From positions 620,001-684,000 of the forward strand of contig OZ237748.1 in NCBI GenBank assembly GCA_965178125.1: 64,000 nt of DNA, given 5' to 3'. This document shows, piece after piece, positions 21,384-31,984 of this stretch. A model generated the notes under the pieces. It did not search any database. It worked only from the letters and a program-made list of their open reading frames with translations, and was not told the DNA's origin. The position numbers were made by a program, and so were the translations under genes. Each line of letters starts with the position of its first letter. The stretch's first letter is position 1. The stretch comes from Bilabrum cf. latius. Its lineage: Eukaryota; Bigyra: Bicosoecida; Bigyra; Bicosoecida.

Positions 21384-23568
21384 TCACCCCTCCAAGCACG
21401 GCCCGGAATCCGAGTAGTCCGGCACGCCCGGCTTCACGTGCTGCTTGTAGTTCTCCTGGAATTTGAGCGCCAGATCCTTCAGCTGAGCATCGTATGCCTC
21501 CTTATCGGCCCAGGTGGACCGCGGGTCAAGCACCTCGCCGTCCACGCCTTCCACCTGCTGGGGAACAGCGAAACCGAACACGGGCATGGGCTTGAAGGAA
21601 CCTTCCTCGATAGAGCCGTTGAGCACGGCGTCCACGCAGGCCCTCGTCACATCGATGCTCATCCGCTTGCCCACACCGTAGCCACCCCCCGACCAACCGG
21701 TGTTGATGAGATACGCCCGCGTCCCGTGCTCCCTCATCTTTTCCTCGAGCAGCTTCGCGTACTCCGTCGCGTGCAGGGGCATGAACGCAGCCCCGAAGCA
21801 GTGCGAGAAGGTTGCAACCGGCTCCTTGATGCCCCTCTCAGTTCCCGCCACCTTGGCCGTGTATCCCGACAGGAAGTGGTATTGGGCCTCCCCCGCGGTG
21901 AGCTTGCTGACGGGGGGGAGCACGCCAGTGGCGTCGCATGTGAGGAACACGATCACGCTGGGGTGGTCCCCTTTCGATTCCGGGTCCACGTTCCGGATGT
22001 GGTGCAGGGGGTAGGAGACCCTCCCGTTCTGGGTCTTGCTCCCGTCGAAGTAGTCGGGGCTCGCGTCGTCCTCGTTGATCTTGATGTTCTCCAGGAGTGC
22101 CCCAGGCGCCTTGATGGCGTTGTAGATGTCGGGCTCGGCCTTCGGGTCCAGGTTGAGCGTCTTGGCATAGCAGCCCCCCTCCAGGTTCCAGATCCCGTGC
22201 TCGTCCCAGCCGTGCTCGTCATCGCCGATGAGGAGGCGCTTGGGGTCCGCCGAGAGGGTGGTCTTGCCCGTACCGGAGAGGCCGAAGAACAGGGCCGTGT
22301 TCCCCGATTCCGGGTCCTTGTTGGCCGAGCAGTGCATGGTGAGGACCCCATTGAGGGGGCAGCGAAGGTTCATCAGGGAGAAGGCCCCCTTCTTCATCTC
22401 CCCCCCGTAGCTTGTTCCCCCAATCACGGCCAGCCCCTCGTCCGCGTGCGCCGCCACGAACACCTCCGAGTTGAGGCCGTGGGATTTCCATTCCGGGTCG
22501 CTGGTCCGGCAGGAGTTCAGGATCATCAGGTCGGGCTCGGCTCCCGCCAGCTCCCGCGCGGCGCCCTCCGACTCCGGGTTGCGGAACATGTTGGTGACGA
22601 AGTGGTGCTGCCAGGCGAGCTCCGTCACCACCCGCACGTGGATGCGGGAGGCGTCAGACGCCCCCACAAAACCGTCGAACACGTACAGATCCTCCGCTTT
22701 GGACAGGTGGTTCGCAGAGATAGCGTGCAGTTTGTCGAAATTCTCCCTGCTGATGGGCTGGTTGATGTCCCCCCAGTCGATTTGCTCGGCGGAGGGGCCC
22801 TCGTTCACCCAGAACCTGCGTGTTTGGTGTGACAAGTGTGATTGGTGTGACGAGTGCGGAAGGAGGCGTGGCTCGCCGCGTGCAAAATTGCGCGGGGGAG
22901 GGCTGTCCTGGCCGGTGGTGGCATCGCAGGGTGGGAGCGCCGCGGCATGGGGGGCAGCAGCAGCGCGACACCAACCACCGACGGTGCCACGTTGAAACCA
23001 ACAAGGGATGCGCAGGCTGTGTGATACCATACGATGCACTGCATAACGATGTGATACATCACATGAGCAAATCCAGTGCCAACTCGAGGTGGTATCACGC
23101 GGCTCCATCGGTCGATTTCAACTCGAAGCAGCTGCTCACCTGTCTTTGGGGCTGCGGCCGCAGTACGGCGCTGCGAGCACGAGAAAGAACACGTTTTTGA
23201 AACAAGTGTGCGACTACTGAACCATGCTCGAGCATCGCTAGCATGTCGTGCGCGCGGCCTCGGCTTCGAGATCTACTTGCCGCCGAGCGGCCCGGGGATT
23301 CGGCACCGAATCGTCTCGGAATTCTCGCTTCGTCAAGACATGTCGCGCATCTTGCAGCAGGCCTTGCGGGCGCATGGTAACCCTCACCTGTATCAATGAC
23401 AAGAGTTCCATTGTCGATCGGCACAGCCTCCTTGCGCGCGAGCTCGTGCTCGTTCACTTCAGCCGCGGACAGGTTGTGGTACACTTTGGCAGACGGAGCG
23501 TTCACTCCCCACCGGGTCAGCCCCAGCGACTGCACCAGCGACTCATCTGCCTATCCAGACGAACCCAT
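21384..23568 (-). CDS. pckA: Phosphoenolpyruvate carboxykinase (ATP-type)
   Basis: It converts oxaloacetate and ATP to phosphoenolpyruvate, CO2 and ADP, a gluconeogenesis or C4-type decarboxylation step in the cytosol. Three exons: 23388-23568, a 31-nt micro-exon 23140-23170, and 21384-22815. Phases 1 and 2 match, giving 547 residues, normal for the ATP-dependent family. The micro-exon supplies the conserved GRSPKDR segment, which continues into FWVNEG in exon 3. The kinase P-loop GLSGTGKTTLS (about residue 248), the metal/ATP motif GDDEHGW and the ATP-type landmarks NTGWSGGGYGVGKR are present. The start ATG 23568 is followed by one in-frame TAG (23551-23553). The stop is TGA. It is divergently arranged with the eIF4E-family gene, whose ATG is 594 bp away. 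Confidence 0.95.
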
Positions 23569-24161
23569 CGTGGATGAGAAAGAGCGTACGCCCCGCAGTT
23601 GGAACGCTGTTTTAAATCCAGCGCCACGGGACCCGACGGTAGCAACCACGCAGCGACGGCTCGCAGAACGCAGCGATTGGCGCAACATGCTGAGAATAGA
23701 AAGTACAAAACGTGGCTAGATGCCTTGGAAAGCTTGTTGTTAAGTGCTTTGCTAGTGGAAGCTAGTCAAAGTATTCTTGCGTAGGATCGCAAATGCAGGA
23801 AACCGCTTTTCCGAGTCGTCACAGTGCGATGCATCTGATTGGTGTGACGATTGAAACACATCAAGTTGCAGAGTGGAAAGAAACTAGGCATTTGCTCTAA
23901 ACCTAAGCGTGTGAGAAACCTCAGAATCTGGAATGCCGTAAATCAAACATATTGAAAGATTGATAGCGAATATTTACCCGTTTGCATGATTCGACAGATG
24001 AGATATATCGGATTGTAGGGACCGATGTTGTCCGCATGACTTTGTATGCTTCATGCCACTAATTACGCAATGAACCAAAATGTAACACGCATGCATCGCG
24101 TGATTTACTATTTAGCATCATATGAACCCCTTGTCGGTTGCCTAACGCAGTCGAAAAGCAA
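23569..24161. other. Divergent intergenic region between PEPCK and eIF4E-family gene
   Basis: About 590 bp separate the two start codons, so both promoters should lie here. A CCTAACGCAG just before the plus-strand ATG could be the acceptor of a 5'-UTR intron. No gene seen. Confidence 0.5.
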
Positions 24162-25595
24162 ATGGCGGCCGCACCCCAACCTGCAGCAACAGCAGCCAGC
24201 GACAAGGCAAAGCCAGAGGCAGCTCCGGGAAAGACTCCCGAGGCCGCGCCGCAACCAGCCACTTCTACGATCACGTCTGCCTCTAGCACGTCGGCGCCGG
24301 GCAAGGCATCGGATGCGCCAGCCGCCAAGCCGCAAGCTGACCAAGCGGCAGCAGCAGCAGCAAGCGCGGAGGCTCCGACCGCTTCCGGCTCCGGCTCCGG
24401 GTCCAAGCCGACCCCTTCGAGACCCGCCCCCTCCACCGCCTACCAAACCCCCCTGGCCAGCGGCTGGACCTTCTGGTGGGACAGAAAGCTCGGGCGGGCG
24501 GAGTGGCAGCGCATGAAATCGGCCAACCCGGAACTGTCCTACAGGGAACTAGTCAGGCCGCTGGCCACCGTGCGGACCGTCGGGGCCTTCTGGAACGCCT
24601 ACCTGCACATGAAACGGCCCTCGGAGGTGGCCAAAGACGTGAATCTTTATTTTTTCAGGGAGGGCTCCACCCCACTGTGGGAGTCGTACCGGGAGGGCGG
24701 GTGCTGGATCCTAAAGCTGAGGCGGGAGCCTAAACCGGAATTCGAGGGGGGGAAGGGGCCCAGCTCCGGGTCATCTTCGTCTTCGGGCGGGGGCCGCCGC
24801 GGCGGGGGCGGTGGCGGTCGTGGAGGCGGCGCAGGTGACGGGGGTGCTCAGCTGTCAGCCGAGGCGCGGGCCGGTGCCATCAGCGCCGCCTGGCAGGATT
24901 TATTGCTGGCAGCTGCGGGGGAACAGTTCCAGTCCTGGGACGTGGTGGGGGTGTCTCTCAGCGCCAGAGCGGGGGAGGTGATGCTGTCTGTGTGGAGCAG
25001 GCGAAGCGCAGTGGATGCAGTGGTGAGGAACAGGCTGGGGGAGGGGCTCCGGCGGGTCCTCGGGTTGGAGAAACACTCGGTGCTGGCGTACAAGGACCAC
25101 GTGAGGTCTCTTCACGACAGGTCGGGCCGGGCAGGGGCCCAACAGTTCGTAGTGACCGACAAGGCGGCCCAGGCGAGGGCCGCCACGGCTGCCGCCAACG
25201 CGCTGGCGAGGCAGAGTGGGCTGGGATTCGGATACGGGTTTGGAGGGGAGGCGGCTGCGATCGCCAGGGCGGGGATGGAGCGGGCGAAGCGGGAGCAGGC
25301 GGCGGAGGCGGCCCGGGCGCAGGGGGGAGACGCGGCGGCGCGGGCGGCGGCGGATAGCGCGGACCCGCTGCATGCGGCTGGGCTCGCGGGGCTTGTGGCT
25401 GCGGAACAGCCCGCGGGCGCCGCGCACGCTGGCCACCACAGGGGCGGGCAGGGGGCCCACCACAGGGGCGGCAATGTTCACTCGTCACACTCATGGAAGC
25501 CGCACGGTTCCGGGGGCAAGGGCAAGGGGAAATCGCCGGGTGCGGGAGCGGGCGCAGCGCACGCCAGCGGCAAGCCGAAGCCATCAGGGAAATGA
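24162..25595 (+). CDS. eIF4E-family mRNA cap-binding protein
   Basis: One exon of 477 codons from ATG 24162 to TGA. An Ala/Pro-rich N-terminus of about 100 residues precedes an eIF4E fold. Its pieces are GWTFWWDRKL, AEWQRM, VGAFWNAYLHMKRPSEV, LYFFREGSTPLWES, GGCWILKLRREP, then after a Gly-rich insert AWQDLLLAAAGEQF, GEVMLSVWSRR and VLAYKDH. Tryptophans at the cap-stacking positions (AEW, PLWE) and the Glu after the second are retained, so cap binding is plausible. The KRPSE and STPLWE stretches resemble the 4EHP/nCBP class more than canonical eIF4E, so a translational repressor role is possible. A low-complexity C-terminal tail of about 130 residues is unusual. No in-frame TAG occurs here. 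Confidence 0.85.
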   Translation: MAAAPQPAATAASDKAKPEAAPGKTPEAAPQPATSTITSASSTSAPGKASDAPAAKPQADQAAAAAASAEAPTASGSGSGSKPTPSRPAPSTAYQTPLASGWTFWWDRKLGRAEWQRMKSANPELSYRELVRPLATVRTVGAFWNAYLHMKRPSEVAKDVNLYFFREGSTPLWESYREGGCWILKLRREPKPEFEGGKGPSSGSSSSSGGGRRGGGGGGRGGGAGDGGAQLSAEARAGAISAAWQDLLLAAAGEQFQSWDVVGVSLSARAGEVMLSVWSRRSAVDAVVRNRLGEGLRRVLGLEKHSVLAYKDHVRSLHDRSGRAGAQQFVVTDKAAQARAATAAANALARQSGLGFGYGFGGEAAAIARAGMERAKREQAAEAARAQGGDAAARAAADSADPLHAAGLAGLVAAEQPAGAAHAGHHRGGQGAHHRGGNVHSSHSWKPHGSGGKGKGKSPGAGAGAAHASGKPKPSGK

Positions 25596-25738
25596 TAAAT
25601 TTTGCACATTTTGTAGAAAAGGCCTTTATCCGAAAGCATGCTGGCTTTACTGCAAGAAATTGACGTCGAAACGTTTACAACCAAATTCAACCTTAACCTC
25701 AGCGTCATGCTTCCAGCGCCTGTGCCACCCGCCCCCCT

Positions 25739-25942
25739 GTCCCCTTCTGTTTCCCATCCAGCAGCCTGAGGCCTTGCATCGGACTCACTGTCCCCTTCTG
25801 TTTCCCATCCAGCAGCCTGAGGCCTTGCATCGGACTCGCTGTCCCCTTCTGTTTCCCATCCAGCAGCCTGAGGCCTTGCATCGGACTCGCTGTCCCCTTC
25901 TGTTTCCCATCCAGCAGCCTGAGGCCTTGCATCGGACTCGCT
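25739..25942 (+). repeat. Four tandem 51-bp repeats between two convergent genes
   Basis: The 51-bp unit begins TGTCCCCTTCTGTTTCCC and is repeated four times with almost no divergence, then partially. It sits in the 490 bp between the eIF4E-family stop and the stop of the minus-strand membrane protein gene, so it may be in one or both 3' UTRs. The unit length is a multiple of three and it stays open, but no start or gene context supports coding. Confidence 0.85.
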
Positions 25943-26087
25943 GTCCCGACCTCGGAAGCCCACCTGGCTGCACTGCCTGTCACACCAGCACAGGCACCGG
26001 CGATTCCCCTCGGAGGGAAAGTCCTCTTGGCTCCTCCAGCCCTCTTTGCTCCTGCGCCCGCTTGCAAGCCGGATGATGACCCCTACG

Positions 26088-28897
26088 TCAGAGCCGCTGC
26101 TACTCCGCCTCTTCGAGCCCCTCCAGCACCCCTTGTTCCCCGCCGAGTCCCTTGCCCTAGGGCCCCTCCCCCACCTCCTTCTCTTTCTCTTTCTCTTTCT
26201 CCTTCTCTTTCTCCTTCTCCTTCTCCTTCGACTGCGAGCTCTTGCCCGCCTGAATCTTGCCCTCTCTTGCCCCTGCCTCTGCCCCGCCCAGGCAACCGTG
26301 CGCCTTCTAGGCCACCGACTCGGGCATCACCTTCATCGCCAGACACGCCCCGATCAGCAAGAAAAACAGAACATTCGCCCAGAACACAAAGGCGCCAAGC
26401 GACTCGCGAAGACGCTCCTGACCCCCCAGGTCATCAAAGGCCGCCTGCTGCTCCGCCAGCACCGACTCGAACGAGGAAGGCACCATCAGGACCGGAGTCA
26501 GTGTGACGAGCAACACAACCGCGGACACCTGCTCCAGCCGGTTCTCCAAGACGGTCTTGAGAGGCTGACACAGAGCGATGGCCCACAGGTTTGCCACAAC
26601 CACCAGAACCGCCACCGTGGTCTGCATGGATGCCCCCACCGGCCTGAGAGCCGCCCCCATCACGGCCAGCAGCCCCTTCCGCAGCATCGCCACGCTCTCC
26701 CAGAACGGCGCATGGGCCGCATAGCTGGACGTCATGTAGCTCATCTGGTACCTGCTGCGGGGGGACCGCATCCTCCGCTTGCACACGGCCAGCCCCAGTC
26801 CAAGGGGTACCCCGAGAGAGAACAGCACCAGGGTCAACAGACCCACGGTGGCACGCAGACCCACAGTATAGTCGCACCGCACGTCAAGGTCTGCAGCCAG
26901 CCGCGACTGGAACGCCCGCCCCGTCCATCCCCCTCCGTCGCGTCCGTGGGGCTTGTCCCTGGCCCCACGGGCTGGCACACGAGCAGCTGCATGGCCTGCG
27001 TGGTCACAAAGATCGCCGTGGACGACAGGATCACGCGGTCCTTGAGACTCGGCCAGTAGGCTCCATCGGTACCACCGATCGGGGGCGCAGATGCAGACAA
27101 CTCGGGCATCTTGGTGCCAGCCGATCCACCAACAACTGCCGCAGCGCCTATCACCGGGCTGGCAGCACCCTCGGGCTTGTCGCTCCTGCCCGCCAGGTGC
27201 CTCAGCGGATTGGAGGACGCGAATGACGCCCCTCGCATCGCGGATGGACCCGTCGTGGCCACACGTCCTGCACCTGCCCCGCCGCCGATGCTGGTGCTCC
27301 TCTGGATGGTCACGGGGGCCGTCGTCTTCACATTCCTCTCCTTGTCCTCCTCCTCCCCCTTGCTTCCCGCTCCCAACTAGCCCGACAGAGCCCCCGCCAC
27401 GCCATCCTGCTGCACCTCCTGCCCCGCCACCACCCTAAGTACCAACTCGGGCAGCCCACAGCACGCCAGCGCCGCGAAACCCACCAGCAGCAGCGGCAAG
27501 ATTGCAGCCATGACCACTCGCAGCAACACGGGGAAATCCTCCAGCTCGATCCCGTCCATCGGATCCGCCTCTCGATCCACGTTCGAGAAGGCGATGCAGT
27601 CCGGTGACGCCAGATCCACGCCAGCCGAAGTACCCGTGTCCGACACGGCAAACAGATCAAGGAAACCCTTGGGCCAGTCCGCCACTACGGTGCTCGAGAT
27701 AGACACAACCTGCACGTGGCCAAGCACGATCCTCACGATGCCCAGGGGGGACCCTTTCTCCTCCTCCTTCACCTCCCCATCGCCTGTCCCCGACTAGTCA
27801 ACAACCTCCGTCGCACTCCTTCCCATGGCGTCCCGATGCGCCAGCAGCAGTAGAGCGCCCAGCCCCAGCACAATCAGCAGCCCCCCGCCGATCACCTGCA
27901 GCGCCGACAGCCCAGGCCGACACACCGTACAGCTCCCATCCACGCTCAGACTGTATCGCGCCGCGCACTGCGCGCACAGCACCCCTGCATGGTTGTCCCT
28001 GCACCCCTCCACCTGGCTCACGTTCACCGTCAGCAGTTGTCCCTGCACCCCTCCACCTGGCTCACGTTGACCGTCAGCAGCCCGTCCTCAGGCCCGCACT
28101 CGGGCAGCGTCAGCTCGATCCACCTGTCGACCAGTCCTTGGTTTGCGCTGCCCGTGGCCCTCTGCAGCTCGTTGCGGCCCAGCTGCTCGTCCACTTCCAG
28201 GATCTCGTCACACCGCAGCTCGTACACAGACACGTCCTGCCTCTACCCACACCCGAATCCGCCGCACTGCAGGGGATTCGGGCATGGCGCGAATGGCAGC
28301 GGGTCCCCGCTCACGTTGTGCAGGTACCTCTTGGAGGGGCTAGCCGCCGCACTGTGCGACCTGCCCCGTCCCATTACCCGATGCTACGCCCAGCCTTACG
28401 AGCCACGGGACAAGGCCGGCACTGCTGCTGCTCCAGCCCCCCTTGCTGGTCCAGGTACTCGCTTGCCTGGCACGAGTCCCGGATGGCAGCCGACGTCATC
28501 GTCCACAATGCCTTGTCAGCGTCCCCACCCTCAGGCACTCCGGCCACGGCAACAGACACAGGACCCTCCGCCCAGTCCAGCCGGGGCAGCTGCACCTCTG
28601 CCTGGAAGACCGACACGGGGAAGTTTCCACCAATGCCGCGCAGAGAAGCGAGCGCTTCCCGAATCTGCTCCTCCTCCGTGGCATTCATGGGCCCCCCTCC
28701 GGCTGTTGTGGTGCTGCTGGTATTGGCCACAAAAGAGCCGTTGGGCTGCAGCAGATGCAGGAGGTACAGCTGTCAAGGGATATCGCGGATGCCGTGCATC
28801 CGATCACCTGCTGCAGCACGGGACAGTGCACCGCGACCTCATCCTTAACCTTACCAACGTGATGTGGGGTGGAACTCCAAGGGGGGCCTCGGGCCAT
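26088..28897 (-). CDS. Polytopic membrane protein with cysteine-rich ectodomain and very short introns
   Basis: Inferred exons: 28808-28897, 28378-28769, 28057-28339, 26969-28012 and 26088-26906 (875 residues). Introns are 38, 38, 44 and 62 bp; all have GT-AG ends and consistent phases. The N-terminal half has Cys-rich motifs (CRPCP, CPNPLQCGGFGCG, CAQCAARYSLSVDGSCTVC). Then come about seven hydrophobic segments, the first near ALQVIGGGLLIVLGLGALLLL and the last AFVFWANVLFFLLIGACL. The segment YQMSYMTSSYAAHAPFWESVAMLRKGLL is typical of large protist surface proteins with GCC2/GCC3- or ephrin-receptor-like Cys repeats followed by a channel-like membrane region. The C-terminus is a Lys/Glu repeat. 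Six TAGs are read as Gln. No signal peptide is seen and the ectodomain is short for the family, so the 5' end may be truncated. Function unknown; transport or sensing is inference. Confidence 0.65.
28013..28056 (-). other. 44-bp tandem duplication that reads as a GT-AG intron
   Basis: In gene sense a 44-nt unit occurs twice with one mismatch. The unit contains CCAGGTGGAG. Splicing from the GT of the first copy to the AG of the second removes exactly 44 nt and restores the frame (NVSQ joined to VEGCRDNHAG). Without splicing, the frame meets a TGA a few codons later. Confidence 0.6.
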
Positions 28898-29016
28898 GGG
28901 GTTGGCTGGTACTAACTGAGGATAAGCTGGGCTGGAATTCGAAGGTGCTGGTCCAAAAGTAGCTACCCGTAGAATAATTCAAAAACGAAATAAGAATCGG
29001 GATGATAGACTACTCG

Positions 29017-30795
29017 TCACATGTACTCATCCGCGAAATCCAGAGCTCCATCGTCGTCCTCCTCCTCCTCCTCCTCCTCCTCTTCTTCCTCCCCATCATC
29101 ATCATCCCCACCCTCCGCTGCTGCACCCCCAGGCTCTGCCCCTCTGGCCAGCCCCCTCGCCCTCGCCCAAGCCTCTTCCTTCGCCACAAACACCAGGGCA
29201 CGTTTCTGCGGCTTCCAGCTCGCGTCTGGTGGCCCCATCGGGGAGGCGCCCGGCGGGGGAACAAGCACGGTCTGCTCGGACACGTGCTCCGCCAGCTGCC
29301 TCATCTGCCTGCAGGCACCCTCACACTGGCCCGCCACGACCACGTCGCGGCCCCGGGGATCGAGTCCCATAGGGACGAGGACAGCCGGCGGCGGGGCTCC
29401 TCCAGGGGAAGCCGCCGCTTTTTTCTTTTCTGCGTCGGGGCCGGAGCCGGCGCTCTCATCCGTCGCAGCGGCTCCGGATCCACTCGCCGCGCCCTCCGCT
29501 TCCGATGGGGGGGGAAGCGGGACTGCCTCCAGCGGCGCCGCGACGATGGACCGGGCAAGTTCCGCAGCCATGGCCAGGCACTCGGCGTGCATGTCTCCCA
29601 GCGGGCCATCTGGCACCCCTGCGCCTGCACCACCGTGCGATGCACCCTTCAGGCCAACCCTCTCCATGCCCCGTTCCAGATCGCCCTGGTCCGTCCTGTT
29701 CCGCAGAGCGCAGAACACCTTCCCCACCAGCCTGCCCCCGCGGAACAGCACGGTCCCGCTGCAGGTCCGGATCAAGCCGTCCGCCATGGCCATGGCTTGC
29801 TGCGCCCCCGCCATGCGCTGGGGGGACGGGTCCCTCGCCGCTGCGGTGCGGGCTGCTTCCGTGACCGAGTTGCGGAACCAACGGGCGTACGCGGCGCCGG
29901 GGCCGGCCACGGCCAGCCACCAGTCTGCCTCTGGTGGGGCGCGCGGCGCCGCCAGAGGTTCCGCAACGGAGTCGCCGCCGGCAATGGGACGCAGCGGCTG
30001 CGCGGGTCCTGCGCCTGCGCCTGCTGCTGTTGTGCTTGCGGATGCAGAGGAAGATGAGGATGAGGGTGAAGCGCTGGTGCTGCTGGCAGCAACATCATCG
30101 GGTATGGCAGCAGCGGCAGCAGCAGCAGCAGCATCGGGCGGGACCGTGAACATCCGAAGCAGGCCAGGCATGGCCGCGCTGGTCTGCGGGTCCGTGCGCT
30201 CCGTGAACAAATCCATCGCCGTGTCGTCTTCGAGGTACTTAGCCGCGCGTTCGGCAGAAGGAAATAATCGTAAAATTACCATGACCATGCCGTTGTCTGA
30301 GGGCCGCCGGAAGCGAGAGACTACCTGCCGCTGGCACCTCTGCTCCCACGCGGCAGCGTCTCGCATCTCGGTTGGGGGAGCGGACACGCGCTCCAGGAGC
30401 TCAAAGCCCCGGCATAGTTCCTAAGGAGTCTTTCTATCACTTGACGCGTCTTCGCTGCCTGCTTTACCGATGGTAAGCTTGTTCGGTTCTGCGAGCAGAA
30501 TTTGATCGCATGGCAGCTCCCACCTGTGGCTCTCCAACACGTCGCCAAGCATCCCTCGTACGTGCGCACCGAGAAGATCCATATCGAGTAGAAGATACAA
30601 CGCTGAGTTAGGGTTCGAAACGGAGGAAGTGCGCGTAATTCGAAGCGCGGAAGACAAGGCAAGTGCTCCTCGTTCGGAATCGACATGACATTCTCCGGCC
30701 TCATGTACCCCATCCTTTGGATCCGTAGCAGGGCGGCTCAAAGATATAACTATGTTCGATGGCACTTTGAGCTCCCGCTGAGGTGCACCGATCAT
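29017..30795 (-). CDS. Conserved-looking hypothetical protein, 592 aa, acidic C-terminus
   Basis: One open frame of 593 codons from ATG 30795 to TGA 29017-29019, crossing one TAG at 30421-30423 read as Gln. The N-terminal third (IVISLSRPATDPKDG, LRITRTSS, LYLLLDMDLLGAHVRGMLGDVLESHRWELP) and the middle (GTVLFRGGRLVGKVFCALRN, MHAECLAMAAELARSIV) look folded. They are separated by Ala/Ser-rich low complexity. The last 30 residues are almost all Asp/Glu. Acidic tails of this kind are common in chaperones and chromatin proteins, but I see no diagnostic domain. Its stop lies about 120 bp from the start of the next minus-strand gene. Confidence 0.65.
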
Positions 30796-31105
30796 CTTCT
30801 TGCCATCCGTGGCAGCAGGGCCAATCCGCGGCAGCAGGGATGATACGGCGCGTCCAAAAATCTATGTTCGCTGCGAACCAGTGGGCTCAATTCAAGATTG
30901 CGGTCTGGAGATGCACCAAAACTTGGCGAGATTTTTCTGTGTAGCGGTTGGAGGACGTCGTATCCCAGGTGAGAAGAATGGCCAGGTACAAGCAAAGGCA
31001 TGAGAACTCTGGAACCAGTGCAACCGTTCAAGCTGAACGTATCATCACCCTTGCGTGTCGCAGGACGTCCTAGGGCATCACATTTAGTAGGAAAAGAGCA
31101 AGCCC

Positions 31106-31594
31106 ATGAGCGTCTCCTTAGATGGGTGGCTTGGTAGGCCGCAACTGGTTGGGCTGTCGTACAGCTTGGTCAACGATGGTGTGAAAGGTGATACTACCCC
31201 GCATGCTGAGGCGCGGATTCGAGCGCAGCCTTTGATTCACGGCCACGCATGCGATTATGACTGGGTACGCAGCGTATTTCCGGTCGTTAAAGACCTCTCG
31301 TCGTTCGACCAGGGTGCATTTGCAGGGGCTGCCACCCACGTTTTGAAAGCTTCGCATGGTGCACAATCGCGGTATCAGCGATCATCTGGATCACACAGTG
31401 ATCGATCCAACATGATAATCGAGGCCGCGTCGCTTCGTGGAATGCGCGACCCTCGCACGCGCATGGATGCCTAGGAACGCCAAGCATTGAGTTTAGGCGA
31501 GCCAATCACATTCGCGTGCGATTGTATTTTGCAACTGTCGAGACATGGGCAGTCTGAAAGCGTGACATGGAAACTGGACTCCATTGTTGTTTGA
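31106..31594 (+). CDS. Possible small hypothetical protein, 162 aa
   Basis: The open frame runs from ATG 31106 to TGA 31592-31594 with one TAG (31472-31474) read as Gln. Composition is unremarkable and no domain is recognised. It sits between the 592-aa gene and the AT-rich repeat domain. It may be chance. Confidence 0.3.
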
Positions 31595-31984
31595 GCAAAG
31601 AAGTTGATATTTAAGGCTTATAAATCAATGCAATATGCCAACGTCTTGGTAGGCAAGCTATGAAGTCATGCAAACTTAAATTCATATAAACCAATTACCA
31701 TCAATACTCACAGACCTATCCAAGACCCAAACATCCCAATCAATACGTACCACCCAGGCAAGTCAACACATGCAGTTGAATGCCATACGCTTGTAGTAAT
31801 AAACACTAATACAGAATGCACGCAGGCATATCTCGCCTCATAAAAGAAGCGAGCACGAACCATGCTATTAGTTAATCCTTATCGTGACTATAATATTGAC
31901 ATACAAGTCTCAAAATATAACTAAGCTCAGTAATGATGAGGTAACATGTTAGAAGCAATAACTTCTTATATAGCAATATGCTTA
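31595..31984. other. AT-rich unique sequence at the edge of the repeat domain
   Basis: No gene, RNA or repeat recognised. Base composition changes sharply from the GC-rich genes to the left. Confidence 0.5.

Noticed and set aside
21438-22832. 464-codon ORF antisense to PEPCK
   Set aside because: Shadow of the PEPCK exon; no recognisable protein.
28246-28374. Independent small ORFs around the membrane protein gene
   Set aside because: They join into one protein when the short GT-AG introns are removed and TAG is read through.
29021-30424. 467-codon Ser/Ala/Pro-rich ORF on the plus strand
   Set aside because: Shadow of the 592-residue minus-strand gene, whose frame continues through a TAG and has more protein-like composition.
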